A stretch of DNA of 60,677 nt from Kiritimatiellia bacterium. GTDB lineage: Bacteria; Verrucomicrobiota; Kiritimatiellia; UBA8416; JABMPJ01. This document shows positions 8,338 to 17,736 of this stretch, in pieces; positions within the stretch are counted from its first letter, which is position 1; the number at the start of each line of letters is the position of its first letter. The notes below the pieces were generated by a model. The model was not told the DNA's origin and ran no database searches. It saw nothing but the letters and a program-made list of their open reading frames with translations. The position numbers and the translations under genes are program-made. The DNA lies in contig JADHWE010000007.1 of the NCBI GenBank assembly GCA_016783675.1, positions 1-60,677 on the forward strand, in the 5' to 3' direction.

Positions 8338-9886
8338 GTACAGTGCAGTGATCGGGCCACATGATGCTTCCACGGCTCGCTCGGAGAGCTCGCCCTACCA
8401 AGTGCATGGGTTACCCGAACGTCAGGTAGGGCGAGCTGTCCCCAGCGAGCCGTGTGTGCGTTGGCTGGGGGTTCTGCTGGCGGTCCTGCTCCTGTTCTCC
8501 GCAGGCTGCGCTTCCGTCCGCCCCTGCGGAAACGTCGACCTTGGGTTCGTCACCACATGCGATACCAGCCCTGAAGGCGCCGACCGCTGTCGCGTGGCGG
8601 GGCCGATTTTCGAGCACCAGGATACGGGTGAAGGACAGCGTTTCACGGGCGTGCGCCCGTTCTATGCCCTGACAGCAGATGACGACCGGGAGCGTCGTCT
8701 TCACGAGGTGCTGTGGCCGCTGGGGGCCGTGAAGCACCTGGGCCAGGAAAGCAACTGGCGCTTCCTGTTGGCGTATGGTCACGATTTCGATAACCGCGAC
8801 GCGGATTCCCGTCACCGCGGCATGGTATTCCCTTTCGTGTTCTGGGGCCGTGACAAAGACGACACGCCTTACTTCAGCGTCTTTCCTCTTGGCGGGACAC
8901 TCAACGAGTTCCTCGGGCGCGACCGCATCATCTATGCTCTCTTTCCTCTCTATGCGCAGAGCGTGATAGGGGACATGCGGAGCTGGCATGTCCTCTGGCC
9001 GTTCATCTCGCGCTCGCGCAGTGAAGACGTCTCGCGCTTCCGCGTCTTTCCATTCTATGGAAAGTCGTCCGATGAAGGTGAGTACACAAAGCACTTCGTC
9101 TTGTGGCCTTTCTGGACGCACGCCCGCTATCTCGAGCCCGGTCACAGCGGCTCATCCTACATCCTCTTCCCTCTCTATGGACGAACCCACAGGGAGGATC
9201 AACAGGGGTGGATGGTTCTGCCTCCCCTGTTTCGGTGGTCCAAAACAGAGGAGCGCACCGAGTTGAGTGCGCCGTGGCCATTCTTTCAGTATGCACGCGG
9301 CGACTACAGCAAGACGTATATATGGCCCTTGTGGGGCCGGCGCGAGCAAGGTGACTACAGCTCTTCTTTCCTGCTGTGGCCGTTTGTACGTACTTTCCAC
9401 ATGGAGCGACCCGGGGAGACGCAGGACCGGTTGGTCATCCTGCCGTTCGTCTACCACGAGCGGGTGACACAGGAAGCGGAGTCCGGCGCAACGGTCGAGC
9501 CGGATGTCAGTGCGCGCTACTTCAAGCTATGGCCACTGGTCTCGTATCAGCGCCAGGAGGACACCTCGCGCGTTCGCCTGTTGGAGCTCTGGCCGCTGAA
9601 ACACAGCGGGCCCGTCGAGCGGAACATGGCGCCGTTCTGGACGCTCTATACACGCACGGCAACGGCCGACCTGCTGGAGCACGAGTTGCTTTGGGGGCTC
9701 TTCCGCTATCGGCGTGAGGGCACGGAGTCGAAGCATGTATCGCTCTTCCCGCTCTTCTCGCGCAGCCGCTGCGATGCTGACGGAGCAAAACGGCAATGGT
9801 CTCTCCTATTGGGACTGCTGGGGCGCGAACAGGACGAGGAACGCTCGGTCTGGCGTGTACTCTGGCTCCTGAAGTTCGGGGGTTGA
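8318..9886 (+). CDS. Predicted lipoprotein with Trp/Phe/Pro-rich repeats
   Basis: An exported protein of unknown function. After a lipobox (LLAVLLLFSAGC) the chain is built of about a dozen degenerate repeats with cores such as LWPF, ILFPLYG and LFPLFSR, suggesting a beta-rich repeat fold at the cell envelope. The start is uncertain. ATG 8318 has a GGAGA site and overlaps pyrB, but places about 46 residues, encoded by a palindromic repeat (8373-8452), ahead of the signal peptide. GTG 8456 would start directly at the signal peptide without a clear ribosome site. I list 8318. Function cannot be assigned. Confidence 0.75.
   Translation: MRIVRREYSAVIGPHDASTARSESSPYQVHGLPERQVGRAVPSEPCVRWLGVLLAVLLLFSAGCASVRPCGNVDLGFVTTCDTSPEGADRCRVAGPIFEHQDTGEGQRFTGVRPFYALTADDDRERRLHEVLWPLGAVKHLGQESNWRFLLAYGHDFDNRDADSRHRGMVFPFVFWGRDKDDTPYFSVFPLGGTLNEFLGRDRIIYALFPLYAQSVIGDMRSWHVLWPFISRSRSEDVSRFRVFPFYGKSSDEGEYTKHFVLWPFWTHARYLEPGHSGSSYILFPLYGRTHREDQQGWMVLPPLFRWSKTEERTELSAPWPFFQYARGDYSKTYIWPLWGRREQGDYSSSFLLWPFVRTFHMERPGETQDRLVILPFVYHERVTQEAESGATVEPDVSARYFKLWPLVSYQRQEDTSRVRLLELWPLKHSGPVERNMAPFWTLYTRTATADLLEHELLWGLFRYRREGTESKHVSLFPLFSRSRCDADGAKRQWSLLLGLLGREQDEERSVWRVLWLLKFGG
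8373..8452. repeat. REP-like palindrome, family 1, full copy
   Basis: The left arm 8373-8399 (CGGCTCGCTCGGAGAGCTCG...) pairs with the right arm 8425-8452 (GGTAGGGCGAGCTGTCCCCA...). Stems of about 27 bp with few mismatches flank a 25-nt loop. It recurs as a full copy at 15383-15450 and as half copies at 14187-14208 and 21460-21487. This copy lies inside the open frame of the lipoprotein. Confidence 0.85.
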
Positions 9887-9927
9887 CAGCGCGGGCGTCC
9901 CGATGGGACGCTCACAACAAGGATCGT

Positions 9928-10740
9928 ATGGTAACACGTGAACCAGAGTATTTCCCTCCGGCCGAGAATTTCGTGGCCCAACTGGGGCGCCATGTTCTCT
10001 TCTTCTGTCGCTCTGTGGGGCAGGGCGGACTGCTGTTCCTGCAGGCCGTACTCGCGGTGCGTTTCGCCCTGACCAAACGGGCCCGCGAGGAGATCATCAT
10101 GCAGATGTTCGTCTCCGGCATCAAGAGCCTCGGCGTCATCACGGTGGTGGGGCTGTTCACGGGCATGATCCTGGCATTGCAGACCGGCATCGAACTGAGC
10201 AAGTTCAACCAGGAGGTCAATATCGGCACCGCGGTGATGGTCTCGATGCTGCGCGAAATGGGTCCCTTTATGACCGGCCTGATCCTGGCGGCCTGTGTAG
10301 GATCGGCGATCGCGGCCCAGCTTGGCACGATGGTGGTGTCCGAGGAGATCGCCGCGCTGGAGATCATGTCAATCGACCCCGTGCGTTTCCTCGTGATGCC
10401 GCGCCTGGTGGCGATGAGCATCATGACACCTTTGCTGGCCTTCTATACGTGCATCATCGGCGTGCTGGGCGGCGGGATCGTAGGGGCAACCCAGCTCGGC
10501 GTCTCGTGGGTCGCCTATATCGACAATGCGACGCGGTTCGCGGGCGTCAAGGATCTCTATGTGGGTCTCTTTAAGGCGCTGCTCTTTGGCATGATCATCA
10601 CGATCGTGGCTTGCCACGAGGGGTTCGCCACCACGCAGGGCGCTGTCGGTGTGGGCTATGCCACGCGCAAGGCGGTCCTGGTGTCGTTCCTGCATGTCCT
10701 GATTGTGGGCTACTTCGTGACGCGCCTGTTTTATGTGTAG
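9928..10740 (+). CDS. mlaE: MlaE-type ABC transporter permease
   Basis: The inner-membrane permease of an Mla-like phospholipid transporter. The 270-aa protein has five or so hydrophobic segments and MlaE signatures: GLFTGMILALQTGIEL, LREMGPFMTGLILAACVGSA and QLGTMVVSEEIAALEIMSID. The ATG at 9928 follows AAGGA; the frame is open 44 codons further upstream, overlapping the lipoprotein gene. It begins a tight mlaE-mlaF-mlaD operon. MlaB, MlaC and MlaA are not present next to it. Confidence 0.9.
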   Translation: MVTREPEYFPPAENFVAQLGRHVLFFCRSVGQGGLLFLQAVLAVRFALTKRAREEIIMQMFVSGIKSLGVITVVGLFTGMILALQTGIELSKFNQEVNIGTAVMVSMLREMGPFMTGLILAACVGSAIAAQLGTMVVSEEIAALEIMSIDPVRFLVMPRLVAMSIMTPLLAFYTCIIGVLGGGIVGATQLGVSWVAYIDNATRFAGVKDLYVGLFKALLFGMIITIVACHEGFATTQGAVGVGYATRKAVLVSFLHVLIVGYFVTRLFYV

Positions 10741-10753
10741 GGAGTTCTGAGTT

Positions 10754-11515
10754 GTGATCCGGTTTGACAATGTAACGAAGGTGCTCAGCGGGAAGCCGGT
10801 GCTGAACGGCATCGACTTCAAGATCGAGCGCGGGGAGACGTTCTGCATTGTCGGTGCGTCGGGAGCCGGCAAGAGCGTAACCCTTAAGCACATGGTCCGG
10901 CTGATGACACCCGACGACGGAAGTATCCTGGTTGGCGACGACGAGGTCAGCTCCGCTACGGGAGAGGAGCTGGCCAGGATCCGCAACCGCTTCGGCTACC
11001 TGTTCCAGAGCGCGGCGCTGTTGGCGTGGCTGTCCGTGGCCGAGAACGTGGCACTGCCGCTGCGCGAGAAGCACAACATGACAGACGAGGAAATACTCGA
11101 CTGCGTGCACAAGACGCTGGCCATGGTGGGCCTGGAGGCCGATGGCGAGAAGCTACCCTCCGAGATCTCCGGCGGCATGCGCAAGCGTGCCGGGCTGGCA
11201 CGCGCCATTGTCGAGAACCCGGAGATTGTCCTCTACGATGAACCGACATCCGGACTCGACCCGGTGACCTCGCGCACGATCGACCGACTCATAGGCAAAC
11301 TGCGGGAGGACCTGGGCGTCACGAGCGTGGTGGTGACGCATGACCTGCACAGCGCCCTGGCGATCGGCACGCGGATCGCGATGCTGCACCAGGGGCGGGT
11401 GGCCGAGCTGGCAACTCCTGAAGCATTTATGGAATCTTCAAGCGAAGAGGTGCAGCGCTTCCTGGCCTCGCAATACATCACGAAGGAAGCGCCGTGGGAA
11501 AGGGACCTGCAATGA
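10754..11515 (+). CDS. mlaF: Mla-type ABC transporter ATP-binding protein
   Basis: The cytoplasmic ATPase of the Mla complex, 253 aa. Walker A is GASGAGKS near residue 35, the Q-loop is YLFQSAALL, the ABC signature is LPSEISGGMRKRAGLARAI, Walker B is IVLYDEPTSGLD, and the H-loop is VVTHDLHSAL. The GMRKR signature variant is typical of MlaF. It starts with GTG 13 bases after mlaE. Its stop overlaps the mlaD start (ATGA). Confidence 0.93.
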   Translation: MIRFDNVTKVLSGKPVLNGIDFKIERGETFCIVGASGAGKSVTLKHMVRLMTPDDGSILVGDDEVSSATGEELARIRNRFGYLFQSAALLAWLSVAENVALPLREKHNMTDEEILDCVHKTLAMVGLEADGEKLPSEISGGMRKRAGLARAIVENPEIVLYDEPTSGLDPVTSRTIDRLIGKLREDLGVTSVVVTHDLHSALAIGTRIAMLHQGRVAELATPEAFMESSSEEVQRFLASQYITKEAPWERDLQ

Positions 11516-12408
11516 GAAAAGACTGCGTAGCACGCGAGTTGACCCGGGAGATGATCGTCGGCGCCTTCATGGTGATGGTGTTCCTGGGACTCGCCTATTT
11601 CACCATCATCCTCTCCCGCGAGACGTGGTTCTCCCGGAAACAGCACATGGACGTGAGGTTCAAGAGCGTGATGGGCCTTCGTGAAGGCAACAACGTGGTG
11701 GCCCGCGGCATGCCGATTGGCAAGATCGATAGCCTGGAGTTGGAAGACAAGTGGGTGCGTGTGCACCTGGTGTTGGACAACAGGCTGGAGATGAAGAAGG
11801 ATTACGAGATCCGGATCGTGGCCACCTCGATCCTGGGTGGGCGCTACCTTGAGATCAGGGAAGGATCCGAGTCGCTGCCGCCCCTTCCCATGTCGAGCCG
11901 CTTCGTCGGGAAAGAGCCCTATGACCTGATGGCGGATGCGGCGGCCGTCATCAACAAGACGCGCACGGAGCTTGTTGAAGGCGGCGCGATTGACAACTTT
12001 AAGAAGGTGTCCGAACAGATCACTGCGATCGTAGAGCGGGTTGAGGCGGGGGAGGGCTCCCTGGGCAAGCTCCTTTCCAAGGATGCCTCGCTGTACGACG
12101 ACCTGGCCGGAACGGTTGAGTCCATCCGTGAGGTGGCAGAACGCCTGCAGCGCGGGGAAAGCACACTGGGTCATCTCATGTCTGATGACGACCAACTCTA
12201 CAACGATCTCTCCGACGTGGTGGCCTCGCTGAAGGAGATCGCCTCCAAGATCGAAAAGGGCGAAGGATCGCTCGGCAAGCTGATCAGCGAAGACGGCGTC
12301 TATGCCGAGGTCGAGGGCATGATGCAAGAGGCCCGTGCCGCGCTTGACGATCTGCGCGAGACATCACCCGTGGTCACATTCACCAGCGTCTTCTTCGGCG
12401 CCTTCTAG
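11512..12408 (+). CDS. mlaD: MCE/MlaD-domain lipid-binding protein
   Basis: A membrane-anchored periplasmic protein that forms the lipid-conducting ring on MlaFE. After one N-terminal TM helix (IVGAFMVMVFLGLAYFTIIL) comes the MCE domain (VRFKSVMGLREGNNVVARGM, GRYLEIREGS). The C-terminal helical region, about residues 140-298, contains repeated GEGSLGKL/GESTLGHL motifs, the type seen in longer MCE proteins. Start at 11512 by ATGA overlap with mlaF. 298 aa. Confidence 0.9.
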   Translation: MRKDCVARELTREMIVGAFMVMVFLGLAYFTIILSRETWFSRKQHMDVRFKSVMGLREGNNVVARGMPIGKIDSLELEDKWVRVHLVLDNRLEMKKDYEIRIVATSILGGRYLEIREGSESLPPLPMSSRFVGKEPYDLMADAAAVINKTRTELVEGGAIDNFKKVSEQITAIVERVEAGEGSLGKLLSKDASLYDDLAGTVESIREVAERLQRGESTLGHLMSDDDQLYNDLSDVVASLKEIASKIEKGEGSLGKLISEDGVYAEVEGMMQEARAALDDLRETSPVVTFTSVFFGAF

Positions 12409-12575
12409 CGCCTTCGGCGCGTCAGGGTCGCTTTGCTCCCGTCAGGTGCGCCTTCGGCGCGTCATGTGGCCGCTTCGCGACCGTCATTGGAAAGAATGTG
12501 TTCAATGACTAATGACGGCGCGGAGCGCCTAATGACGCGAGCGTAGCGAGCACCTGACGACGCAGCTCTGCTGCG
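12409..12575. repeat. Array of short hairpins joined by GTCA/TGAC
   Basis: The spacer between convergent mlaD and guaB holds several short palindromic units, CGCCTTCGGCG, CGCTTTGCTC, CGCCTTCGGCGCGTCATG and CGCTTCGCGACCGTCA. Complementary units follow in inverse order on the right (TGACGGCGCGGAGCGCC, TGACGCGAGCG..., TGACGACGCAGCTCTGCTGC). The whole can fold as one large branched hairpin and may serve as a bidirectional terminator. This is another repeat type distinct from the REP-like family. Confidence 0.65.
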
Positions 12576-14066
12576 TCACGACCTATAGTTCGGCGCTTCC
12601 TTCATGATCTTCACATCATGCGGGTGCGACTCACTCAGGCCTGCCATGCTGACGCGTACGAACTCGCCGTTGGACTGCAGTTCGTCGATCGTCCGGCAAC
12701 CGCAGTACCCCATGGCGGAGCGTACGCCCCCGCAGAACTGGGTCATCACCTTCTCAACGTGTCCCGCATAGGGCACGATGCCTTCGATGCCCTGGGGAAC
12801 GAGCTCGTCGTCGCTGGTCTGGGTCTGGCTGTAACGTTCGCGACTACCCTCCGATTCGCGCATGGCGGCCAGGCTTCCCATGCCGCGGTAGACCACGTAC
12901 TGGCGCCCTTGGTGAATGATCTTCTCGCCCGGACTCTGGTGCGTGCCGGCAAGGATCGAGCCGAGCATGACGGTGTCTGCACCGGCGACGATGGCTTTCG
13001 GCACATCGCCGGAGTGGCGGATGCCGCCATCGGCAATCACCGGGATGCTGCCTTCCAGGGCCGCCGCACAGTGATAAACGGCCGAGACCTGGGGCACGCC
13101 CACGCCGCAGACCACGCGCGTGGTGCAGATGGAGCCGGGACCGATACCAACTTTCACGGCATGGGCGCCGGCATCGCGTAGGGCCAGTGCGCCGGCGGCG
13201 GTTCCCACGTTACCGGCAATCACGTCGATGTCGGGATAGTGCTTTGTGAGCCAGCGTACCATGTCGATGATGCCGACGGAGTGGCCGTGGGCGCTATCGA
13301 GCACAATGATGTCAACATGCGCATCGGCCAGCCTCTCGGCCCGCTCGTGGTTGCCGCCACTGACCGCCGCCGCTACGCGCAGGCGGTACTCATCATCGCG
13401 GTTGTACATCGGCTGCACGTCTTCGATCAGGTTCTTCACATCGGAGAAGGCATAGAGACCTACCAGCTTACCCTTGTCGAGCAGCGGAAGCTTGCCGACC
13501 TTGTTCTTCATCATGATGTCGTAGGCTTCCTGCAGCGAGGTGCCCTGCGGAGCGGAGATCATATCGGTGCTCATGACCGAGTCGACTCGTGCGTTGGCGT
13601 CGCGCGCGAACTTGGTGTCCTTGGATGTCAGGATCCCGGTCAGCGCGTCATCGTCGTTGAGGATCGGGAATCCGCTGAATCCGTACCCGTGTTCGCGGCG
13701 CATCGCATCCACCTTGTCCAGCGTATCTGAGGCGCGCAGAACCACCGGGTCGATAATCAAGCCGTGGAGGTGGCGCTTGACCATGTCGACTTGTTCGGCC
13801 TGCACCTCTTCAGGCAGGTTTTTGTGGATAACCCCGATGCCGCCGAGCATGGCCATGGCGATCGCCATCTCGGATTCCGTCACCGTATCCATCGCCGCAC
13901 TGATGAACGGGATATTGGCGCGGATGCGTGACGTCAGCCGTGTCTCAACTAAGGCGTCGTCGGGCAGAAAATCGGCGTAGCGCGTGACCAGTGCGACGTC
14001 GTCAAACGTCAGGCCTTCAAAGGGGAACTGGGCGATAAACGCATCAAGATGTTTGTTTCGGCTCAT
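12576..14066 (-). CDS. guaB: Inosine-5'-monophosphate dehydrogenase
   Basis: Oxidises IMP to XMP with NAD+, the committed step of GMP synthesis. The 496-aa protein has the TIM-barrel substrate site ([19 protein letters not shown]), a CBS pair in the middle (about residues 95-210), the catalytic loop [18 protein letters not shown] with the active-site Cys, and the flap region [11 protein letters not shown] 14066 has an excellent GGAGG site; the frame upstream to 14165 is unlikely to be translated. It is convergent with the mla operon. Confidence 0.95.
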   Translation of the reverse strand: MSRNKHLDAFIAQFPFEGLTFDDVALVTRYADFLPDDALVETRLTSRIRANIPFISAAMDTVTESEMAIAMAMLGGIGVIHKNLPEEVQAEQVDMVKRHLHGLIIDPVVLRASDTLDKVDAMRREHGYGFSGFPILNDDDALTGILTSKDTKFARDANARVDSVMSTDMISAPQGTSLQEAYDIMMKNKVGKLPLLDKGKLVGLYAFSDVKNLIEDVQPMYNRDDEYRLRVAAAVSGGNHERAERLADAHVDIIVLDSAHGHSVGIIDMVRWLTKHYPDIDVIAGNVGTAAGALALRDAGAHAVKVGIGPGSICTTRVVCGVGVPQVSAVYHCAAALEGSIPVIADGGIRHSGDVPKAIVAGADTVMLGSILAGTHQSPGEKIIHQGRQYVVYRGMGSLAAMRESEGSRERYSQTQTSDDELVPQGIEGIVPYAGHVEKVMTQFCGGVRSAMGYCGCRTIDELQSNGEFVRVSMAGLSESHPHDVKIMKEAPNYRS

Positions 14067-14186
14067 GGGGAAACCTCCGTCCGCAAGCCGCCCGCGACAA
14101 CGCGGCCCGACCTCGGCTGTTGCCCCCAATCTCTTACCCTTTAGATGGGCGATTGACAAGCGCAAAGCACTCGGATTCTTAGATTC

Positions 14187-14208
14187 GGCGAGCTCTCCGA
14201 GCGAGCCG
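14187..14208. repeat. REP-like palindrome, family 1, half copy
   Basis: GGCGAGCTCTCCGAGCGAGC matches the right arm of the full REP-like copies at 8425-8452 and 15424-15450. It lies in the guaB/M24-peptidase spacer. The other arm is missing. Confidence 0.7.
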
Positions 14209-14219
14209 GGATACCGGCA

Positions 14220-15365
14220 TCAGGTAAGAATTACGTCCTCAATGGCGCGTGGGAAGCGGGTCAGGCACTCGTGGCCGCGCGCGGTAACGCGGACATCGTC
14301 CTCGATACGGATGCCGCCCAGGCCCTTCAGGTAAATGCCCGGCTCGACCGTCACTATCATACTTGTGCGCAACCGCGTAAGGCCGGTGGTCTGCCTGGCG
14401 CCGTTGCCCATGGTGGGTTGCTCGTGGACGTTGAGTCCGAGTCCGTGGCCCAAGCCGTGGCGAATGTTGTCACCATAGCCGCCGTCGCGAATGACATCCC
14501 ATGCCCGGCGGGCCACCGTGTGGAGGGCAACACCGGGACGAATCGCCGCCGTGCCCTCGCGGTTGGCGCGCAGAACCAGGTCGTAGATTTCAGCCAACTT
14601 CGGGCGGGGCGATCCCATGAAGAGGACGCGCGTGATATCGCTGCGATAGCCGTGCAGTTCGGCACCCCAGTCGAACAGCAATGGTTCGCCGCGCCGCACC
14701 TTCCTGTCCGTGGGTGCATGGTGGCAACTGGCACTGTTCGGTCCGCCGGCAACAATAATGCCGCCGTCGGGAAACGCCTGTTTGTCCGCGCCAAGCAGAC
14801 GCATGCGGTACTCCAGTTCCGCGGCCAACCGTTTCTCGGTCCGCCCGAGAAAGGCGTGCAACCCCTCTTCCAACATGGAGTGAAAAGCCTTTTCCGCGAT
14901 GCGGACGCACTTGCGTATGAGCCGGATTTCATGTTCGTCCTTGATGGCGCGGCACTCCATCACGGTATTGCCGATATCGATCTTGCGCCGCCGCCCCATC
15001 GCGGCGGCGAACTGCTTGTGCACATGCCAGTTCATCTTGCTGCCCTGGAATCCGACGGCACCCCGATGTTTCATGCGATGCATGGCATTGTGGGCCTGTT
15101 GGAAGACGGGCACGTGGGGAATAGTGATATCAACGCCGGGGGCTTGAGTACGGATGCACTCCATAAACATCTTGTTGGTATAGAGCCGGGACCAGTCACG
15201 GTTGAACAGGAGGGCGGAAGCTCCCTCGGTGCATCCGGTAAGGTAGCGGACATCGGTGGCATCCGTGATAAGAAGGGCCTCAACCCCGTGCTGCTCTCGC
15301 ACATACCGAGCCACAGCGCGGCGCCGGCGCTGGTAGTCATCTCCCGAAAAAAGTGGTTTGGTCAT
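14220..15365 (-). CDS. M24-family Xaa-Pro aminopeptidase/dipeptidase
   Basis: A metallopeptidase of the pita-bread fold that cleaves Xaa-Pro bonds. The 381-aa protein has the creatinase-type N-terminal domain and then a complete set of metal ligands: two Asp in LLFDWGAELHGYRSDITR, His in HGLGHGLGLNVHE, Glu in VEPGIY and Glu in IRIEDDV. Whether it acts as PepP or PepQ cannot be told. The GGAAGG ribosome site sits just beside REP copy 15383-15450. Confidence 0.9.
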   Translation of the reverse strand: MTKPLFSGDDYQRRRRAVARYVREQHGVEALLITDATDVRYLTGCTEGASALLFNRDWSRLYTNKMFMECIRTQAPGVDITIPHVPVFQQAHNAMHRMKHRGAVGFQGSKMNWHVHKQFAAAMGRRRKIDIGNTVMECRAIKDEHEIRLIRKCVRIAEKAFHSMLEEGLHAFLGRTEKRLAAELEYRMRLLGADKQAFPDGGIIVAGGPNSASCHHAPTDRKVRRGEPLLFDWGAELHGYRSDITRVLFMGSPRPKLAEIYDLVLRANREGTAAIRPGVALHTVARRAWDVIRDGGYGDNIRHGLGHGLGLNVHEQPTMGNGARQTTGLTRLRTSMIVTVEPGIYLKGLGGIRIEDDVRVTARGHECLTRFPRAIEDVILT

Positions 15366-15382
15366 GGTGGGGTCCCTTCCTG

Positions 15383-15450
15383 CGGCTCGCTGGGACAGCT
15401 CGCCCTACCCGATAGAGGAGTAAGGTAGGGCGAGCTCTCCGAGCGAGCCG
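15383..15450. repeat. REP-like palindrome, family 1, full copy
   Basis: Arms 15383-15409 and 15424-15450 are near-perfect inverted copies (CGGCTCGCTGGGACAGCTCG... and GGTAGGGCGAGCTCTCCGAG...) with a 14-nt loop. The element sits between ruvC and the M24 peptidase gene. Confidence 0.85.
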
Positions 15451-15472
15451 TTTGCGTTGATGATCTGCAGCG

Positions 15473-15985
15473 TCATAGCGGCTCAGTCTTCTGGAGGGCG
15501 GCGTGTTTGCCGGAGCTATGGACGTGGCAGATCGCGAGGGCGAGGGCGTCACTGGCGTCCTCGGGCGGTGTTTCTGAAAGGTTGAGCAGTGTGACCACCA
15601 TCTTCTGCACCTGCGACTTCTGCGCCCCGCCGAATCCCACGATGGCCTGCTTCACACGACGCGGGGCATATTCATACAGTTTGAGCCCCGCACGCGTGCA
15701 GGCGGTGATGGCGGTACCGCGCGCCTGCCCCAATACCATGGCCGTACGCGCATTCTTGAAGTAGAACGCCCCCTCGATGGCTACGGCATCGGGCTGGGTT
15801 TCGCGGATAATGTCCTGCAGTCCCTCGTCGAGATGCAACAGGCACTGCGAGATCGGCACCTTGGGCTTGGAGCGTATCACGTCGTAAGCGACAAGCTTGA
15901 GTTTGCTGCCGCTGGCCTCCACGACACCGACGCCGCTTGCCCGCAACGCGGTGTCGATCCCGAGGATACGGGCACTACTCGTCAT
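15473..15985 (-). CDS. ruvC: Crossover junction endodeoxyribonuclease RuvC
   Basis: RuvC resolves Holliday junctions made by RuvAB branch migration. The 170-aa protein has the RNase-H-fold acidic residues: ILGIDTALRASGVGV (first Asp), VAIEGAFYFKN (Glu) and the C-terminal EDASDALALAICH (Asp pair and His). Length is normal. The start overlaps the 3' end of yebC by 11 bases, so the two are co-translated. ruvA and ruvB are not in the window. Confidence 0.93.
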   Translation of the reverse strand: MTSSARILGIDTALRASGVGVVEASGSKLKLVAYDVIRSKPKVPISQCLLHLDEGLQDIIRETQPDAVAIEGAFYFKNARTAMVLGQARGTAITACTRAGLKLYEYAPRRVKQAIVGFGGAQKSQVQKMVVTLLNLSETPPEDASDALALAICHVHSSGKHAALQKTEPL

Positions 15986-16730
15986 TCAGTTCCTGCATGA
16001 TCGCGTCGTCGACGTCCATGTTGGTATAGACGTTCTGAACGTCGTCGTTGTCCTCGAGGGCATCGACGAAGCGCATGATCGATGACGCGGTCGACTTCTC
16101 GGTCACGGGAACGAGCGTGTCACTGATGAGCGACACGTCGGCGCTGAGGGTCGCAATACCGGCCGCTTCGAGAGCCTCTGTGACATCGGCAAACGTGCTG
16201 GGATCGGTCAGGATCTCGAACTGCTCGCCGTCACGCGTCATGTCTTCAGCGCCGGCTTCGAGCACAACACCCATCAGCTCGTCCTCATCCACGCCTTCAG
16301 CGTCCACGAAGATCTGGCCCTTGCGCTGGAATCCGCGCGATACCGAGCCCTGCTGGGCAAAACTGGAGCCGTGCTTGTTGAAGATGTGACGGATCTCTGC
16401 CGCGGCCCGATTCTTGTTGTCGGTCAGGCCCTTCACGATCAGGCCAACGCCCCCCCCGGCGTACCCCTCGTAGACGACCTCTTCGAACACGGCGCCTTCC
16501 AGCTCGCCGGCGCCCTTCTTGATGGCGCGATCGACGTTATCGGCCGGCATATTGACGCTCTTGGCCTTCTGGATCAGGGTGCGCAACGTGGGGTTCATGC
16601 CGGGATCGCTGCCGCCCTGGCGCGATACCACCATCAACTCCTTGGCCAACTTGCTGAATACCTTGCCGCGCTTCGCATCCGCGGCGCCCTTCTTGTGCTT
16701 AATCGTTGCCCACTTACTATGTCCACTCAT
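15975..16730 (-). CDS. yebC: YebC/PmpR-family protein
   Basis: YebC proteins were first described as transcriptional regulators and some members are now linked to relief of ribosome stalling at proline stretches. The 251-aa protein carries the signature start MSGHSKWATIKHKKGAADAK. It continues with NVDRAIKKGAG, EVVYEGYAGGGVGLIVKGLTDNKNR and FNKHGSSFAQQGSVS. Linkage to ruvC is a widespread bacterial arrangement. A GGGAGAGGA site precedes the ATG. Confidence 0.95.
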   Translation of the reverse strand: MSGHSKWATIKHKKGAADAKRGKVFSKLAKELMVVSRQGGSDPGMNPTLRTLIQKAKSVNMPADNVDRAIKKGAGELEGAVFEEVVYEGYAGGGVGLIVKGLTDNKNRAAAEIRHIFNKHGSSFAQQGSVSRGFQRKGQIFVDAEGVDEDELMGVVLEAGAEDMTRDGEQFEILTDPSTFADVTEALEAAGIATLSADVSLISDTLVPVTEKSTASSIMRFVDALEDNDDVQNVYTNMDVDDAIMQELNDE

Positions 16731-16769
16731 CTGGCATTCCTCTCCCTAAGACCCAAAACCTGAAACCCC

Positions 16770-17675
16770 CTATATACCTGATCCCGGCTCCATCGTAAAT
16801 CCGATTAATTCGTCGGGAGCGTCCCCTTCGAACTCCTGCATCCATCCGATGTCGAAATCGAGATCACCCACAACGTCGGCTACACGATCATATTCGGAAC
16901 GGCTAATGCGCCGATGCCAGCCTTCCATGCCCGGCGCACGGAAAGCGGGCGTGTATTGCGACATGACGCTTACCGCAATCCCGGGGCCAATCGTGGCCGC
17001 CAGCCATTGCAGGTTGTCGACGGCTTCCTCGGCGCGGCCGGGCAGGATGAGCAGGCGGCAGATCGTGCCGTGCGTAGCAATGCCGTCGTCATCGAACTGC
17101 AGCGGCCCTTTCTGTCGCCACATCTCGAGAATGGCTTCGCGCGCGATGGAGGCGTAGTCCGCGCGGCCCGATCCCTCCAGGGCGGATCCCTCGCACGCAT
17201 AGCGCAGGTCGGTCAGGTAGATGTCGACCATGTCCTCCACTCGGGCCAGCGTCTCGAGGCTCTCGAACCCGCTCGTGTTGTATGCCACGGGCAGGGAGAT
17301 TCCCTCTTCACGAAGTCCGGAGAGCGCCTGTTGCACGTGCGGAATCCACGGGGTGGGGCTGACCAGGTTCCAGTTATGGCAGCCTGCCGTGTGCAGCACG
17401 CGGAAGATCTCTGCGAACGCGTCGGGACCGTAGGCTGTGCCGTCGCCTTGCTGGCTCCACGGATAGTTCTGGCAGTAGAGACAGCGGAGCGTGCAGCGGC
17501 TGAAGAAGATCGTGCCGGATCCGTGCGTGCCGGAGAGAGGCGGTTCCTCGCCATGGTGGGGACCGTAGCGGAACACCTCCGCATCGGCCCCGGCGCGACA
17601 GAAACCCCGTTCACCGGCCTGCCGATCGACGCCACAGCGTCGCGGGCACAATTCGCAGGAATGCAGCGCATTCAC
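16770..17675 (-). CDS. Radical SAM protein, COG1313 (PflX-like)
   Basis: A 301-aa radical SAM enzyme resembling pyruvate formate-lyase activators of the PflX/COG1313 group. The N-terminus has CELCPRRCG, an extra Cys cluster, and the radical SAM motif is FSRCTLRCLYCQNYPWS (CxxxCxxC), binding a 4Fe-4S cluster. The C-terminal part includes the barrel motif VMSQYTPAFRA. Start is a GTG at 17675. Substrate unknown. The gene is separated from the EF-G-like gene by a short direct-repeat tract. Confidence 0.85.
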   Translation of the reverse strand: MNALHSCELCPRRCGVDRQAGERGFCRAGADAEVFRYGPHHGEEPPLSGTHGSGTIFFSRCTLRCLYCQNYPWSQQGDGTAYGPDAFAEIFRVLHTAGCHNWNLVSPTPWIPHVQQALSGLREEGISLPVAYNTSGFESLETLARVEDMVDIYLTDLRYACEGSALEGSGRADYASIAREAILEMWRQKGPLQFDDDGIATHGTICRLLILPGRAEEAVDNLQWLAATIGPGIAVSVMSQYTPAFRAPGMEGWHRRISRSEYDRVADVVGDLDFDIGWMQEFEGDAPDELIGFTMEPGSGI

Positions 17676-17689
17676 GTCAAGGCTGCCCT

Positions 17690-17735
17690 CCGACTTCCGG
17701 CCCCCGACTTCCGACCTCTGACCTCCGACCTCCGG
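17690..17735. repeat. Short direct repeats of CCGACYTC
   Basis: Six or so near-tandem copies of a 7-8-bp unit (CCGACTTC, CCGACCTC, TGACCTC) fill the spacer between the COG1313 gene and the EF-G-like gene. No coding role is seen. Confidence 0.6.
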
Positions 17736-17736
17736 G

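Noticed and set aside
12409-12575. CRISPR-like array
   Set aside because: Units are short, unequal and inverted with respect to each other, without regular spacers. No cas genes are in the window.
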